A stretch of 34,386 nucleotides of DNA, from positions 1,536 to 35,921 of the forward strand of contig JAGHZW010000099.1 of assembly GCA_017745195.1 (NCBI GenBank), in the 5' to 3' direction. Positions 9,786 through 18,389 of this stretch are shown here, in pieces. Position numbers and translations under genes: made by a program. Numbering within the stretch: position 1 is the first letter of the stretch; every line of letters begins with the position of its first letter. The stretch comes from Pseudoxanthomonas sp. (GTDB lineage: Bacteria; Pseudomonadota; Gammaproteobacteria; Xanthomonadales; Xanthomonadaceae). The notes under the pieces were generated by a model that saw nothing but the letters and a program-made list of their open reading frames with translations, was not told the origin of the DNA and did not search any database.

Positions 9786-10979
9786 ATGGACTCAAGACTG
9801 CTCATTCGCATGGCCGCACCGCTGGTGCTGACCCTCCTCGCTCCCATCGCCGTCGGCCTGGACTGGCCCGCGCCGGTGCGCTGGGCGATCCTGACCACCC
9901 TGACCCTGAGCTGGTTCGGCTTCGCCGCCTGGCTGCTGCTGCGCGGCCCCGCCGGCGCGGCGCTTTCGCCCGAGCACCAGCGCGTACTGCGCGAGCAGGA
10001 GCAGCTGCTCGGCGACCTGCGCAGCTTCGTCGGCAAGGAGATCGATGGTTCCCGCCATGAAGTCGAGCGTGCCCGCGAACTGATCCGCCAGGCCGTCGCC
10101 GGCCTGGGCTCCAGCTTCGACGCGATGAACCGCAAGTCGCGCCAGCAGGGCACGGCCATGGCCCGGATCATCGCCGACCAGGACGGTGCCGGCGGCGTCG
10201 ACGTCGCCCGCTTCGCCCAGCACGCCAGCTCGCGCATGGAGCAGCTGGTCGAGGCGCTGGAACAGGTTGCCGGCCAGAGCAATGTCACCGTGCAGCACAT
10301 CGACCAGATGGCCCAGCACCTGGACGGCATCTTCGCCCTGCTCGAGGACGTCAAGTCGATCGCCGACCAGACCAACCTGCTGGCGCTGAACGCGGCGATC
10401 GAAGCCGCCCGCGCCGGCGAGGCCGGCCGCGGCTTCGCGGTGGTCGCCGATGAGGTGCGCAACCTGTCGGAGCGCTCGACCACCTTCAACGAGCAGATCC
10501 GCAAGCTCGCGCACAGCTCCAAGGACGCGATCCACAAGGTCCGCGAGACGGTCACCCAGATGGCCTCGCGCGACCTGGACCGCTCCCGCGAGGCGCGCGC
10601 TGAGGCGGCGCAGATGCTGCAGAACGTGGCTGCGATCAACAGCTCGCTCGGCGACGGCATGCGCGAGATCTCCGAGTGCGGCCGCGCCATCGACGGCTCG
10701 GTCGCCGAAGCGGTGCGCGCCCTGCAGTTCGAGGACATCGCCACCCAGGCCCTGGGCGGCGCGCACGTCCACCTCGACCGGCTGGATGCGATCAACCGCG
10801 AGGCGCTGGCCCTGCAGGACCTGCTCCACCGCAGCAATGGCGTGCGCGACGAAGACCTGCTGCGCGCCCTGCAGCGGCTGGGCCAGCGTCTGCGCGACCT
10901 GCGCGGCGAGTGGGAAACGCCGCCGCACAAGCCGGTCGCGCAGCAGAACATGGGTGCCGGCACGGTGGAACTGTTCTGA
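9786..10979 (+). CDS. Methyl-accepting-chemotaxis-like protein without a sensor domain
   Basis: The 397-residue inner-membrane protein has two closely spaced hydrophobic helices (about residues 8-24 and 34-51) and no periplasmic ligand domain between them. A long coiled-coil cytoplasmic region follows. The conserved MCP hairpin tip, which contacts CheA and CheW, is at about residues 189-230 ([38 protein letters not shown]). There is no HAMP domain and no C-terminal CheR/CheB pentapeptide. The [10 protein letters not shown] segment near residue 320 is typical of MCP-like proteins acting on other regulators. The signal sensed is unknown; it may read membrane state or a partner. A sigma-28 promoter precedes it and a strong hairpin follows. 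Confidence 0.88.
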   Translation: MDSRLLIRMAAPLVLTLLAPIAVGLDWPAPVRWAILTTLTLSWFGFAAWLLLRGPAGAALSPEHQRVLREQEQLLGDLRSFVGKEIDGSRHEVERARELIRQAVAGLGSSFDAMNRKSRQQGTAMARIIADQDGAGGVDVARFAQHASSRMEQLVEALEQVAGQSNVTVQHIDQMAQHLDGIFALLEDVKSIADQTNLLALNAAIEAARAGEAGRGFAVVADEVRNLSERSTTFNEQIRKLAHSSKDAIHKVRETVTQMASRDLDRSREARAEAAQMLQNVAAINSSLGDGMREISECGRAIDGSVAEAVRALQFEDIATQALGGAHVHLDRLDAINREALALQDLLHRSNGVRDEDLLRALQRLGQRLRDLRGEWETPPHKPVAQQNMGAGTVELF

Positions 10980-11031
10980 ACCGGGATGGTTCCCGGACGG
11001 CGTCGCGGTCCCCGCGCGCCGGATCCCTCGC

Positions 11032-11058
11032 CAGGCCCCGGCACCATGCCGGGGCCTG
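11032..11058 (+). terminator. Hairpin terminator after the chemoreceptor-like gene
   Basis: A perfect 12-bp stem (CAGGCCCCGGCA with TGCCGGGGCCTG) closes a 3-nt loop 52 bases after the stop and is followed by a short CTGTTT. Confidence 0.7.
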
Positions 11059-11592
11059 CGCTGTTTCCCGTTCCGGCGCCAGTACCTGCACTGACGTCGA
11101 AGTCGAAGTCGAAGGCGCCGGAGCCCAGCTACCGGTCGCGCCGCCCACGGTGGCAGCCATCGGCGCGGATGCCACGGGTGGCCACTCCCCTGCCCCGCGC
11201 CACGCAGTGTTGCACCGGCTCGAACAGATGGCCCACGCCGAACTCGACCGGGCATGCCCGCTGGTCGCCGTGGCGGAAGAAGAAGACGCGGCACTCGCCG
11301 TCCATATCGGCTGGGATCTCGGCGCACCGGCCTCCTGACGCAGCGAACCTGCGCCGGTCGAAGGCGCGTGGTCGTTGCTCGTGTGTGATTGCGATGCGAA
11401 GCATCCCGGTGGGAACCGTCGGGCCACGGCTCTGGCTCTGGCTCTGGCTCCGGGGCCGTCGACGCCCGTCGTCGTCATGTGGCCATCGGGACCGTGTCGT
11501 CGAGATCGCGCCATCGGGATCGCGCGGATCACCGCCAGATTCGGGACCCGGTGGTTGCATGGCGGCCGCGCGAGGCGGCGCGCCCGTCGTGA
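11059..11592. other. 534-bp stretch with no supported gene, two hexamer repeats
   Basis: No recognisable protein is encoded on either strand. GTCGAA is repeated three times at 11095-11112. A GGCTCT-type hexamer is repeated four times (last unit GGCTCC) around 11429-11452. A minus-strand frame at 11129-11404 would encode 91 residues with five cysteines, and a plus-strand frame ends at 11338. Neither shows a family motif, ribosome-binding site or clear start. The interval may hold the 3' end of the transcript of the downstream minus-strand gene or decayed coding DNA. Confidence 0.5.
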
Positions 11593-14412
11593 TCAGCGGC
11601 TGTGCGAGGCCAGCCGCGTGCGCCAGCCCGCCGGTCCCGGCTCGCCGGAAAGCTGGCGCAACCACTGGGCCAGCTCGCGTGGCGGCAAGGGCCGGGTGTA
11701 CAGGTAGCCCTGGATCTCGTCGCAGCCCCAGCGTGCCAGCTGGGCCTGTTCTTCCAGCGTCTCCACGCCTTCGGCGACCACGCGCATGTTCAGCGCGTGG
11801 CCGAGGTGGATGATCGCCTGGGTCACTTCGCCGGCGTTGGCATCACGCAGCATGTCGGTTACGAAGCTGCGGTCGATCTTCAGCCGCTGCACCGGGAAGC
11901 GGTTGAGGTACTGCAGGTTGGAGAAGCCGGTGCCGAAGTCGTCCACCGCCAGCTGCACGCCGTGCCGCTCGAACACCTGGAAGCAGTGGCGCAGGTTGTC
12001 GCTGTCGAGGATCAGCGCCGATTCGGTCAGTTCGAGCTCGAGCCGGCCAGGCGGCCAGCCGGCGCGCTGGCACAGGGCCACCACGCGTTCGGCGAAGCCG
12101 CGGTCGCGCAGCTGCACGCCGGAGACGTTGACCGCGATCCTGCCGAAATCCAGGCCCGCGGCATGCCAGGCCACCGCCTGGCGGCAGGCCTCGGCGATCA
12201 CCCACTCGCCCAGCCGCACGATCTCGCTGGACTGTTCGGCGATCGGGATGAACTCGCCCGGATGGCAGGGGCCTGCCGGGCGGTGCCAGCGCAGCAGCGC
12301 CTCCACCCCGGGCGCCTGGCCGTCGCGCAGGCTGACCTGCGGCTGGTAGACCAGGCTGAATTCCTCGCGCTCCTGCGCACCGCGCAACGAGTGCTCGATC
12401 TCGAGCCGGCGCCGGGTATGGCGGTGGATGTCCTCGTTGTGCAGCTGCCAGCTGTTGCGGCCGCGCTCACGCGCCGTGCGCAGCGCCGCGTAGGCGGCAC
12501 GCAGCAGGTCGTCGAAGGCGTCGCCGTCGCGGCCGAGCAGCGCGATGCCGGCGCTGGCGCCGACCTTCAACTGCTCGCTGCCGAACGACAGCGGCTCGGA
12601 CAGCTTGCCGATGAGCCGGCCGGCCAGCGTCTCGGCCACGGCCGGACCGGCCGCGCCGCGCAGCACGACCAGGAATTCGTCGCCGCCAAGCCGGCCGAAC
12701 AGCTCGCCGTTGCCCAGCGCGTGGTGCATGCGCCCGGCCGCAGCCTTGAGCATGGCGTCGCCGGCGGCGTGGCCGAAGGAATCGTTGATGCTCTTGAACC
12801 CGTCCAGGTCGAGCAGCAGCAGGGCCAGTCCGCCCTCGCCCGCGGTGTCCTGGGCGGCGGCGATCGCCTCCTCGGCCTGGGCGCGCAGCAGGAACCGGTT
12901 CGGCAGCCCGGTGAGCAGGTCGTAGTGCGACAGCAACTCGATCCGTTCGCTGGTCTCGCGCTCGCGGGTGACGTCGCGGAACAGGGCCACCAGCCGCGGT
13001 GCGAGCCCCGGGCGGCTGTCCATTTCGACCAGCACCTGGACCCACACGCGCTGGCCGCTGCCGCGGTAGAAGCACAGTTCCAGCTGCTCGGGCGGGCCGC
13101 CGGCGGACAACCGCGCCAGCGCGGCCTCGAAGGCCTCGCGCGAATCGCGCGTATACAGCGCCAGTGCGTCGTCCAGCGACAGCGGACCGGGCGGCAGCCC
13201 GTGCAGCCGGCAGCATTCGCCGGTCCACTGCACGCGCCGGCTGACCGGCTCGATCTCGCAGCCGCCGATGTGGCCAAGCGCCGAGACCCGGTCCAGCAGT
13301 TCGGTGCGCCAGCGCAGCAGCGCATCGGCGCGGCGCTGCGCGGTCACGTCCTGGACCTGGCCCAGCACGCGCACGATGTGGCCGTCGTCATCCAGTTCCG
13401 GACGCGCCCAGGCATGCAGCTGCAGCGGCGAGCCGTGCGCGTCGTGCAGGTCCAGGTCGAAGCGGACCGGCTGCCCGTCGCGGCGCATCCGCCGCCAGGC
13501 GTCGCGCAGCGCGGCGACGGCCGGGCGCGGCAGCCGCCGCAGCCAGGCCCGCGCCGAATCGTGCGGCCGCTGGGCATGGCCGGTGAGGCGGTACAGGTCG
13601 GCGGGCCACCAGCCTTCGTCGCTGCGCGGATCCCACGACCACGGCACCATCGCGGCGATGCGCTGGATCTCCTCCAGCAGCTCCTGCTGCCGGCGCAGTT
13701 CGCCTTCCAGCTGCTTCTGCTCCTCGATCGCGGTATGCGTGCCGACCATGCGCAGCGGCCGGCCGTCGGCCGACCACGCCACCACCCGGCCGCTGTCGCG
13801 GACCCAGCGCCAGCTGCCGTCGCGATGGCGCACGCGGTGCTCGCCGACGTACACGTCGGCATGGCCGTCCAGGTGTGCGTGCACATTGCGACGCACGCGT
13901 TCGATGTCGTCGGGATGGACCAGGGCCAGGGCCGATTCGAGGCTGGTCTCGGGACCGTCGTCGGCGGTGTAGCCGAGCATGGCCAGCCAGCTTTCGGAGC
14001 GGAATATCCGGTTGGCGGCGATGTCCCAGTCCCACAGGCCGTGGCCGGCGCTGTCCAGCGCCACCTGCCAGCGCGACGTGCCCTCCGGGTCCGGGATGCC
14101 CAGGGTGTAGGCGAGCACGCCGCCTTCCGGCGCGCGCACCGCGCGCAGCCAGCCATCGAGCCTGCGCTGCGGTCCGGGCAGGCTGCAGGCGACCGCGGGC
14201 AGGCCCTCGTTGGCCAGGATCTGGCGCAGGTCCTGCAGCAGCGGCGCGTAGCGCGCGGCCGCGTGCTGCAGGCCCAGCGCCTGCGCCGCCGGGTTGGCCG
14301 CCAGCGGGATCCCGTCGCGGTCCAGCACGAGCAGTGCACTGTCGATCGGGTGCTGCATCAGGCTTGCGATCGCGCCCGCGTCCACGCCTGCACTCCCTGC
14401 ATCCGCCCCCAC
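11593..14412 (-). CDS. PAS-PAS-PAS-PAS-GGDEF-EAL cyclic-di-GMP protein
   Basis: This 939-residue protein lacks membrane helices. About four PAS-like sensory modules span residues 10-490 (for example WQVALDSAGHGLWDWD, with a PAC-like HRVRHRDGSWRWVRDSGRV). A diguanylate cyclase domain has an intact GGDEF at 576-580. A phosphodiesterase domain has EAL at 704-706, NVSGVQL, ELTES, DDFGTGFSNL, KIDRSF, VAEGVET and QGYLYTRPL, all intact. I see no RxxD inhibitory site before GGDEF. Both activities are therefore possible, and which dominates cannot be read from sequence. The start is GTG 14412; an alternative ATG begins at residue 19. It is divergent from the neighbouring histidine kinase. Confidence 0.93.
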   Translation of the reverse strand: MGADAGSAGVDAGAIASLMQHPIDSALLVLDRDGIPLAANPAAQALGLQHAAARYAPLLQDLRQILANEGLPAVACSLPGPQRRLDGWLRAVRAPEGGVLAYTLGIPDPEGTSRWQVALDSAGHGLWDWDIAANRIFRSESWLAMLGYTADDGPETSLESALALVHPDDIERVRRNVHAHLDGHADVYVGEHRVRHRDGSWRWVRDSGRVVAWSADGRPLRMVGTHTAIEEQKQLEGELRRQQELLEEIQRIAAMVPWSWDPRSDEGWWPADLYRLTGHAQRPHDSARAWLRRLPRPAVAALRDAWRRMRRDGQPVRFDLDLHDAHGSPLQLHAWARPELDDDGHIVRVLGQVQDVTAQRRADALLRWRTELLDRVSALGHIGGCEIEPVSRRVQWTGECCRLHGLPPGPLSLDDALALYTRDSREAFEAALARLSAGGPPEQLELCFYRGSGQRVWVQVLVEMDSRPGLAPRLVALFRDVTRERETSERIELLSHYDLLTGLPNRFLLRAQAEEAIAAAQDTAGEGGLALLLLDLDGFKSINDSFGHAAGDAMLKAAAGRMHHALGNGELFGRLGGDEFLVVLRGAAGPAVAETLAGRLIGKLSEPLSFGSEQLKVGASAGIALLGRDGDAFDDLLRAAYAALRTARERGRNSWQLHNEDIHRHTRRRLEIEHSLRGAQEREEFSLVYQPQVSLRDGQAPGVEALLRWHRPAGPCHPGEFIPIAEQSSEIVRLGEWVIAEACRQAVAWHAAGLDFGRIAVNVSGVQLRDRGFAERVVALCQRAGWPPGRLELELTESALILDSDNLRHCFQVFERHGVQLAVDDFGTGFSNLQYLNRFPVQRLKIDRSFVTDMLRDANAGEVTQAIIHLGHALNMRVVAEGVETLEEQAQLARWGCDEIQGYLYTRPLPPRELAQWLRQLSGEPGPAGWRTRLASHSR

Positions 14413-14520
14413 GGGCCGTCATGCAGGTAACGGCCGCCTTCGCCGATTGTTGAGCGCCGCCGCGCGCCGGCCCGGGTGGAAGGCGCTGATATGCTTGCCG
14501 GGTCAGCCCAGGGAGAGCCG

Positions 14521-16608
14521 ATGCCGCGACAGGACATGCCCGAACCGAGCCAGCCGGCGCCACCGCCCGCCCCTCCCATGGTGGCGGCGCGCGCGCGCGG
14601 CCTGGTCTGGCGCATCGCCCTGTTCTACGTGCTGCTCGGGGTGTGCTGGATCCTGTTCAGCGACCACGTCATCGCGGCCATGTTCGACGATGTCGGCACC
14701 CTCACCCGCGTGCAGAGCTGGAAGGGCATCGGCTACATGGTCGGCACCGGCGTGTTGCTGTACCTGCTGCTGCGCCCGCTGGTGGAGCGCATGGTCGAGG
14801 CCCAGCAGCGGACCATCGAGTCGGAGGCCCGCTACCGGGAGATGTTCGAGGCCAATCCCAGCCCGATGTGGACCTACGACCTGGCCACGATGCGGATCAT
14901 CGACTCCAACCCGGCCGCCAGCGCCTTCCTCGGCTGGTCGCGCGGCGAACTGCGCGGGATGGAGATGCACGTGCTGTGGCCGGCCGAGAGCCGCGAGTAC
15001 TACGACGCCGGCGTGGCCGAGATCCGCGCCGCGCCCGACCAGCCCTATGCCCGCCTCGAACGCCTTCGTACCAGCGACGGCAGCCATCGCGACGTGGAGA
15101 TGCGCAGTTCCGAGATGGCCTCCGCCGGTGGACCGCGGATCCGCCTGATCGTGATTTCCGACCGCACCGTGGAACTGCAGTCGCAGCGATCCCGCGAACA
15201 GGCCATGTCGCGCCTGCAGGAAGCGCAGCGGCTGGCGCGGCTGGGCTCGTTCGAGATCGATGCGCGCACCCGTCGCGGCCACTTCAGCCCGATCCTGCAG
15301 CACCTGCTCGGCCACGCCGCCGACGACGACCGCGACCGTGCGCTGCAGGACGTGCTGGTCGCCGCCGACCCGGCGAACCAGGACCGGCTGGACCAGCTCC
15401 TCGACGAGCTGGCTGCCGGCCAGCAGCAGAAGATGGACGTGCTGTTGCCGTTCATCGGCGCCGGCGGCCAGGAGCGCCTGCTGCGCCTGCGCGTGCAGCG
15501 GGTCGAGGACGGACGTCGCAGGATCCTGCGCGGCACCGCCCACGACGTCACCGAGGAACAGCAGACCCGGCGCCTGCTCGGCGAGCGCGAACAGCAGTTC
15601 GCCGGACTGATGCGGATTCTTCCGGACGCGGTGATGATCCTGTCGGGGGAACACCTGATCTACGCCAATCCGGCCTGCGCCGGGATGTTCGGCCAAGCGG
15701 GCGAGAAACTCCTCGGCGAACCGCTGTCGGCGCTGGTCGACGAGGCCGACCTGCCGGCACTGCGCGAGTTCCTGCTGGCCGGCGGCCAGGGGCCGGTGCC
15801 CTCGCCGTGCATGCGCCGCGCCGACGGCAGCGGCTTCCGCGCGGCCCTGTCGTGCAGCAACGCCCGCTACGGCGGACAGGACTGCAAGCTCCTGGTCGTG
15901 CGCGACCTCAGCGAACCGGAGCGGATGCGTTTCGCCCTGGCCGCCAGCAACCAGGAGCTGCAGGCGATGGGGCGGCAGCTGTTCACCGCGCAGGAGGACG
16001 AGCGCCGGGCGATCTCGCGCGAGCTGCACGACGACATCGGCCAGGCGATCACCGCGATGAAGCTGTGCGCGCACGCGGCGATGGGCGAGCACGACCCCGG
16101 CCGGCGCCAGGAGGACCTGCAGGCCATGGCCGACACCGCCGACGCCGTCCTCGACAAGCTGCGCAACCTGTCCACCCTGCTGCGCCCGCCGCAGCTGGAC
16201 GCGCTCGGCCTGGAAGCGGCGCTGCGCTGGCACGCCGGCATCCTGATGCGCAACTCGCCGGTGCAGCTGGAACTGGACATCCGCGAGTTGCCGCAAAGGC
16301 CCGAACGCGAGGTCGAGCAGGCCTGCTTCCGCATCGCCCAGGAGGGCCTGACCAACGTCCTGCGCCACGCGCGTGCGCGCACCGTGAGCCTGTCGCTGGA
16401 CAGCGGCGATGGCGACGGTGGCGGGCTGCAGCTGCGGATCGAGGACGACGGTCGCGGCTTCGAGCCGGCCGATGCCAGCGGCCTGGGCCTGGTGATCATG
16501 CGCGAGCGCGCGCAGAGCGTCGGCGGACAACTGCGCATCGACGCCGCGCCCGGTCGCGGCACCCGCATCCACCTGCAGCTGCCCTACGCGCAGCACGCCA
16601 CGCAATGA
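14521..16608 (+). CDS. Membrane PAS sensor histidine kinase (HisKA_3 type), RavS-like
   Basis: The 695-residue kinase has a proline-rich N-tail, two membrane helices (about 29-46 and 70-86), and three PAS-like regions (about 95-225, 240-360 and 365-470). A HisKA_3 domain has the phospho-acceptor H503 in ERRAISRELHDDIGQ. The HATPase has FRIAQEGLTNVLRHA, EDDGRGF and GLGLVIMRERA. ATG 14521 has GGGAGA just upstream; ATG 14491 is an alternative without one. The stop overlaps the start of the next gene by ATGA, so the two are almost certainly a co-translated sensor-regulator pair. Position and architecture recall RavS of Xanthomonas campestris, reported as a sensor for the RavR cyclic-di-GMP regulator. 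This name is from memory. Confidence 0.9.
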   Translation: MPRQDMPEPSQPAPPPAPPMVAARARGLVWRIALFYVLLGVCWILFSDHVIAAMFDDVGTLTRVQSWKGIGYMVGTGVLLYLLLRPLVERMVEAQQRTIESEARYREMFEANPSPMWTYDLATMRIIDSNPAASAFLGWSRGELRGMEMHVLWPAESREYYDAGVAEIRAAPDQPYARLERLRTSDGSHRDVEMRSSEMASAGGPRIRLIVISDRTVELQSQRSREQAMSRLQEAQRLARLGSFEIDARTRRGHFSPILQHLLGHAADDDRDRALQDVLVAADPANQDRLDQLLDELAAGQQQKMDVLLPFIGAGGQERLLRLRVQRVEDGRRRILRGTAHDVTEEQQTRRLLGEREQQFAGLMRILPDAVMILSGEHLIYANPACAGMFGQAGEKLLGEPLSALVDEADLPALREFLLAGGQGPVPSPCMRRADGSGFRAALSCSNARYGGQDCKLLVVRDLSEPERMRFALAASNQELQAMGRQLFTAQEDERRAISRELHDDIGQAITAMKLCAHAAMGEHDPGRRQEDLQAMADTADAVLDKLRNLSTLLRPPQLDALGLEAALRWHAGILMRNSPVQLELDIRELPQRPEREVEQACFRIAQEGLTNVLRHARARTVSLSLDSGDGDGGGLQLRIEDDGRGFEPADASGLGLVIMRERAQSVGGQLRIDAAPGRGTRIHLQLPYAQHATQ

Positions 16609-18332
16609 CCGCCATGCCGATGCGCCTGCCCGCCTACGACCAGGGACCGATGCCGGCGCCGACCCGCCTCGGCGCCGGCAACCCCGCCCTGCAGGCGATG
16701 GTCGAGGAGGCCATGGCCGGCGGCACGCCGTTGATGGTGGTCCACCTGGACATCGACCACTTCGCCTCGGTCAACGAGAACATGAGCGTGGCCGTGGGCG
16801 ACCTGGCCCTGGAACTGCTGGCGCGGCGCCTGGAGGAGGCGCTCGAGGGCCGCGGCCGCCTGTGGCGGCATGGCAGCGACGAGTTCGTCGCCGCGATCCC
16901 GCTGGTGCCCGGCAGCCCCGACGCGACCGACATCGCCCAGGACCTGCAGCGCGAGGCGGAACTGCCGCTGAGCGTGCTGCCCTACACCCTGTTCCTGACC
17001 GTGAAGCTGGGCGTGAGCCTGTGCCCGGGCCATGCGCAGGATGCGGACGCGCTGCTGGGCATGGCCGAGATCGCCGCGCGCCAGGCCAGCCACGGCGACG
17101 AACGCATCCAGTTCTACGGCGGCCAGAGCCTGCAGAACGTCCACAACGAGAGCGTGATCGCCCGGCAGATCGTCGACGCGATCCCCAATGGCGAGTTGCG
17201 CCTGCGCTTCCAGCCGGAGATCAGCGCCCGCGACGGCCGCGTGATAGGCATGGAAGCGCTGCTGCGCTGGCAGTCGCCGAGCCTGGGCCTGCTCGTGCCC
17301 GAGCGCTTCATGCCCACCGCCGAGCGGCTGGGGGTGATCGTCCAGATCGGCGGCTGGGTGCTGGAGAACGCGATCGAGCAGTTGCGGCAGTGGCGCGAGT
17401 CCGGCTTCGACGACCTGTTCGTCACCGTCAACGTCTCGACCGTGCAGCTGCAGCGGCGCGCGTTCGCCGACGAGGTGCTGGCGCTGCTGCGCCGCGCCGG
17501 GGTGCCGCCCGAGTGCCTGGTGCTGGAGATCAACGAGAGCGCCCTGACCGCCAATGTCACGCCCGTCTACGAGGGCCTGATCACCCTGCGCCGCGAAGGC
17601 GTGGGCCTGGCCCTGGACAACTTCGGCACCGGCGACTCCAGCCTCAGCGCGCTGGTGCGCTATCCGGTGGACAAGCTCAAGATCGACCGCAGCTTCATCC
17701 GCAGCTCGCCGGCCGGCGAGCGCGAGACGGCGATCGTGCGCGCGATCATCGCCATGGGCCACCAGCTGAACATGAAGGTGATCGCCAACGGCGTGGAAAC
17801 CGAGGCCCAGCTGGGCTGGCTGCGGCGCAGCGACTGCGACGTCTTCCAGGGCTACCTGTTCGGCGAGCCCATGCCGGCCGAGACCGCCGGCATGGCCGTG
17901 CGCCGCCGCTACCTGCGGCCGGAGCTGTTTGCCGCCAGCAAGCAGGACCAGACCCTGCTGCTGGTCGACGACGAGGAGAACGTGCTGCGCTCGCTGGTGC
18001 GCCTGTTCCGCCGCGACGGCTACCGGATCCTGGCGGCAGGCGACGTGCGCGACGCCTTCGACCTGCTGGCGACCAACGAGGTCCAGGTGATCCTCTCGGA
18101 CCAGCGCATGTCCGACATGAGCGGCACCGAGTTCCTCGGCCGGGTGAAGATGCTCTACCCGGACACCGTGCGCATGGTCCTGTCCGGCTACACCGACCTG
18201 GCCACGGTCACAGACGCGATCAACCGCGGCGCGATCTACCGCTTCCTGACCAAGCCGTGGAACGACGACGAACTGCGCGAGCACATCCGCCAGGCGTTCC
18301 GCACCCACCAGGCGCGGCAGCCGGTGGCCTGA
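16605..18332 (+). CDS. ravR: GGDEF-EAL-REC response regulator, RavR-like
   Basis: The 575-residue protein carries its receiver at the C-terminus, as I recall for RavR of Xanthomonas. The GGDEF domain is degenerate (GSDEF at 90-94), so cyclase activity is unlikely. The EAL domain keeps E217-A-L, NVSTVQL, E of EINES, KIDRSF, E398 and QGYLF. However, DDFGTG has become D338-N339-FGTG, and AEGVE has become A394-N395-GVE. The REC domain (about 445-565) has acidic VDDEE, phospho-acceptor D499 (LSDQRM), S in VLSGY and K550 (LTKPW). The likely role is phosphorylation-controlled turnover or sensing of cyclic di-GMP. It overlaps the kinase gene by 4 bases and faces another kinase gene 57 bases downstream. 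Confidence 0.9.
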   Translation: MTAMPMRLPAYDQGPMPAPTRLGAGNPALQAMVEEAMAGGTPLMVVHLDIDHFASVNENMSVAVGDLALELLARRLEEALEGRGRLWRHGSDEFVAAIPLVPGSPDATDIAQDLQREAELPLSVLPYTLFLTVKLGVSLCPGHAQDADALLGMAEIAARQASHGDERIQFYGGQSLQNVHNESVIARQIVDAIPNGELRLRFQPEISARDGRVIGMEALLRWQSPSLGLLVPERFMPTAERLGVIVQIGGWVLENAIEQLRQWRESGFDDLFVTVNVSTVQLQRRAFADEVLALLRRAGVPPECLVLEINESALTANVTPVYEGLITLRREGVGLALDNFGTGDSSLSALVRYPVDKLKIDRSFIRSSPAGERETAIVRAIIAMGHQLNMKVIANGVETEAQLGWLRRSDCDVFQGYLFGEPMPAETAGMAVRRRYLRPELFAASKQDQTLLLVDDEENVLRSLVRLFRRDGYRILAAGDVRDAFDLLATNEVQVILSDQRMSDMSGTEFLGRVKMLYPDTVRMVLSGYTDLATVTDAINRGAIYRFLTKPWNDDELREHIRQAFRTHQARQPVA

Positions 18333-18389
18333 CCGGGTTGCGCCGGCGGCAGCGCGGACGCGTTCCCGCAGCGGCGTATGCGGACGCGG

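Noticed and set aside
11129-11404. Possible 91-residue minus-strand gene with five cysteines
   Set aside because: High third-position GC is suggestive, but there is no ribosome-binding site, signal peptide or known motif, and a plus-strand frame is equally open. Left as unassigned.
11602-14430. A 942-residue plus-strand open frame
   Set aside because: It mirrors the PAS-GGDEF-EAL gene on the other strand, whose domains and active-site motifs are unmistakable.
14413-14460. GCCGATTG near 14444 as a sigma-28 -10 for the histidine kinase
   Set aside because: No -35 element with 11-base spacing exists upstream; the nearest candidate is 15 bases away and poor.
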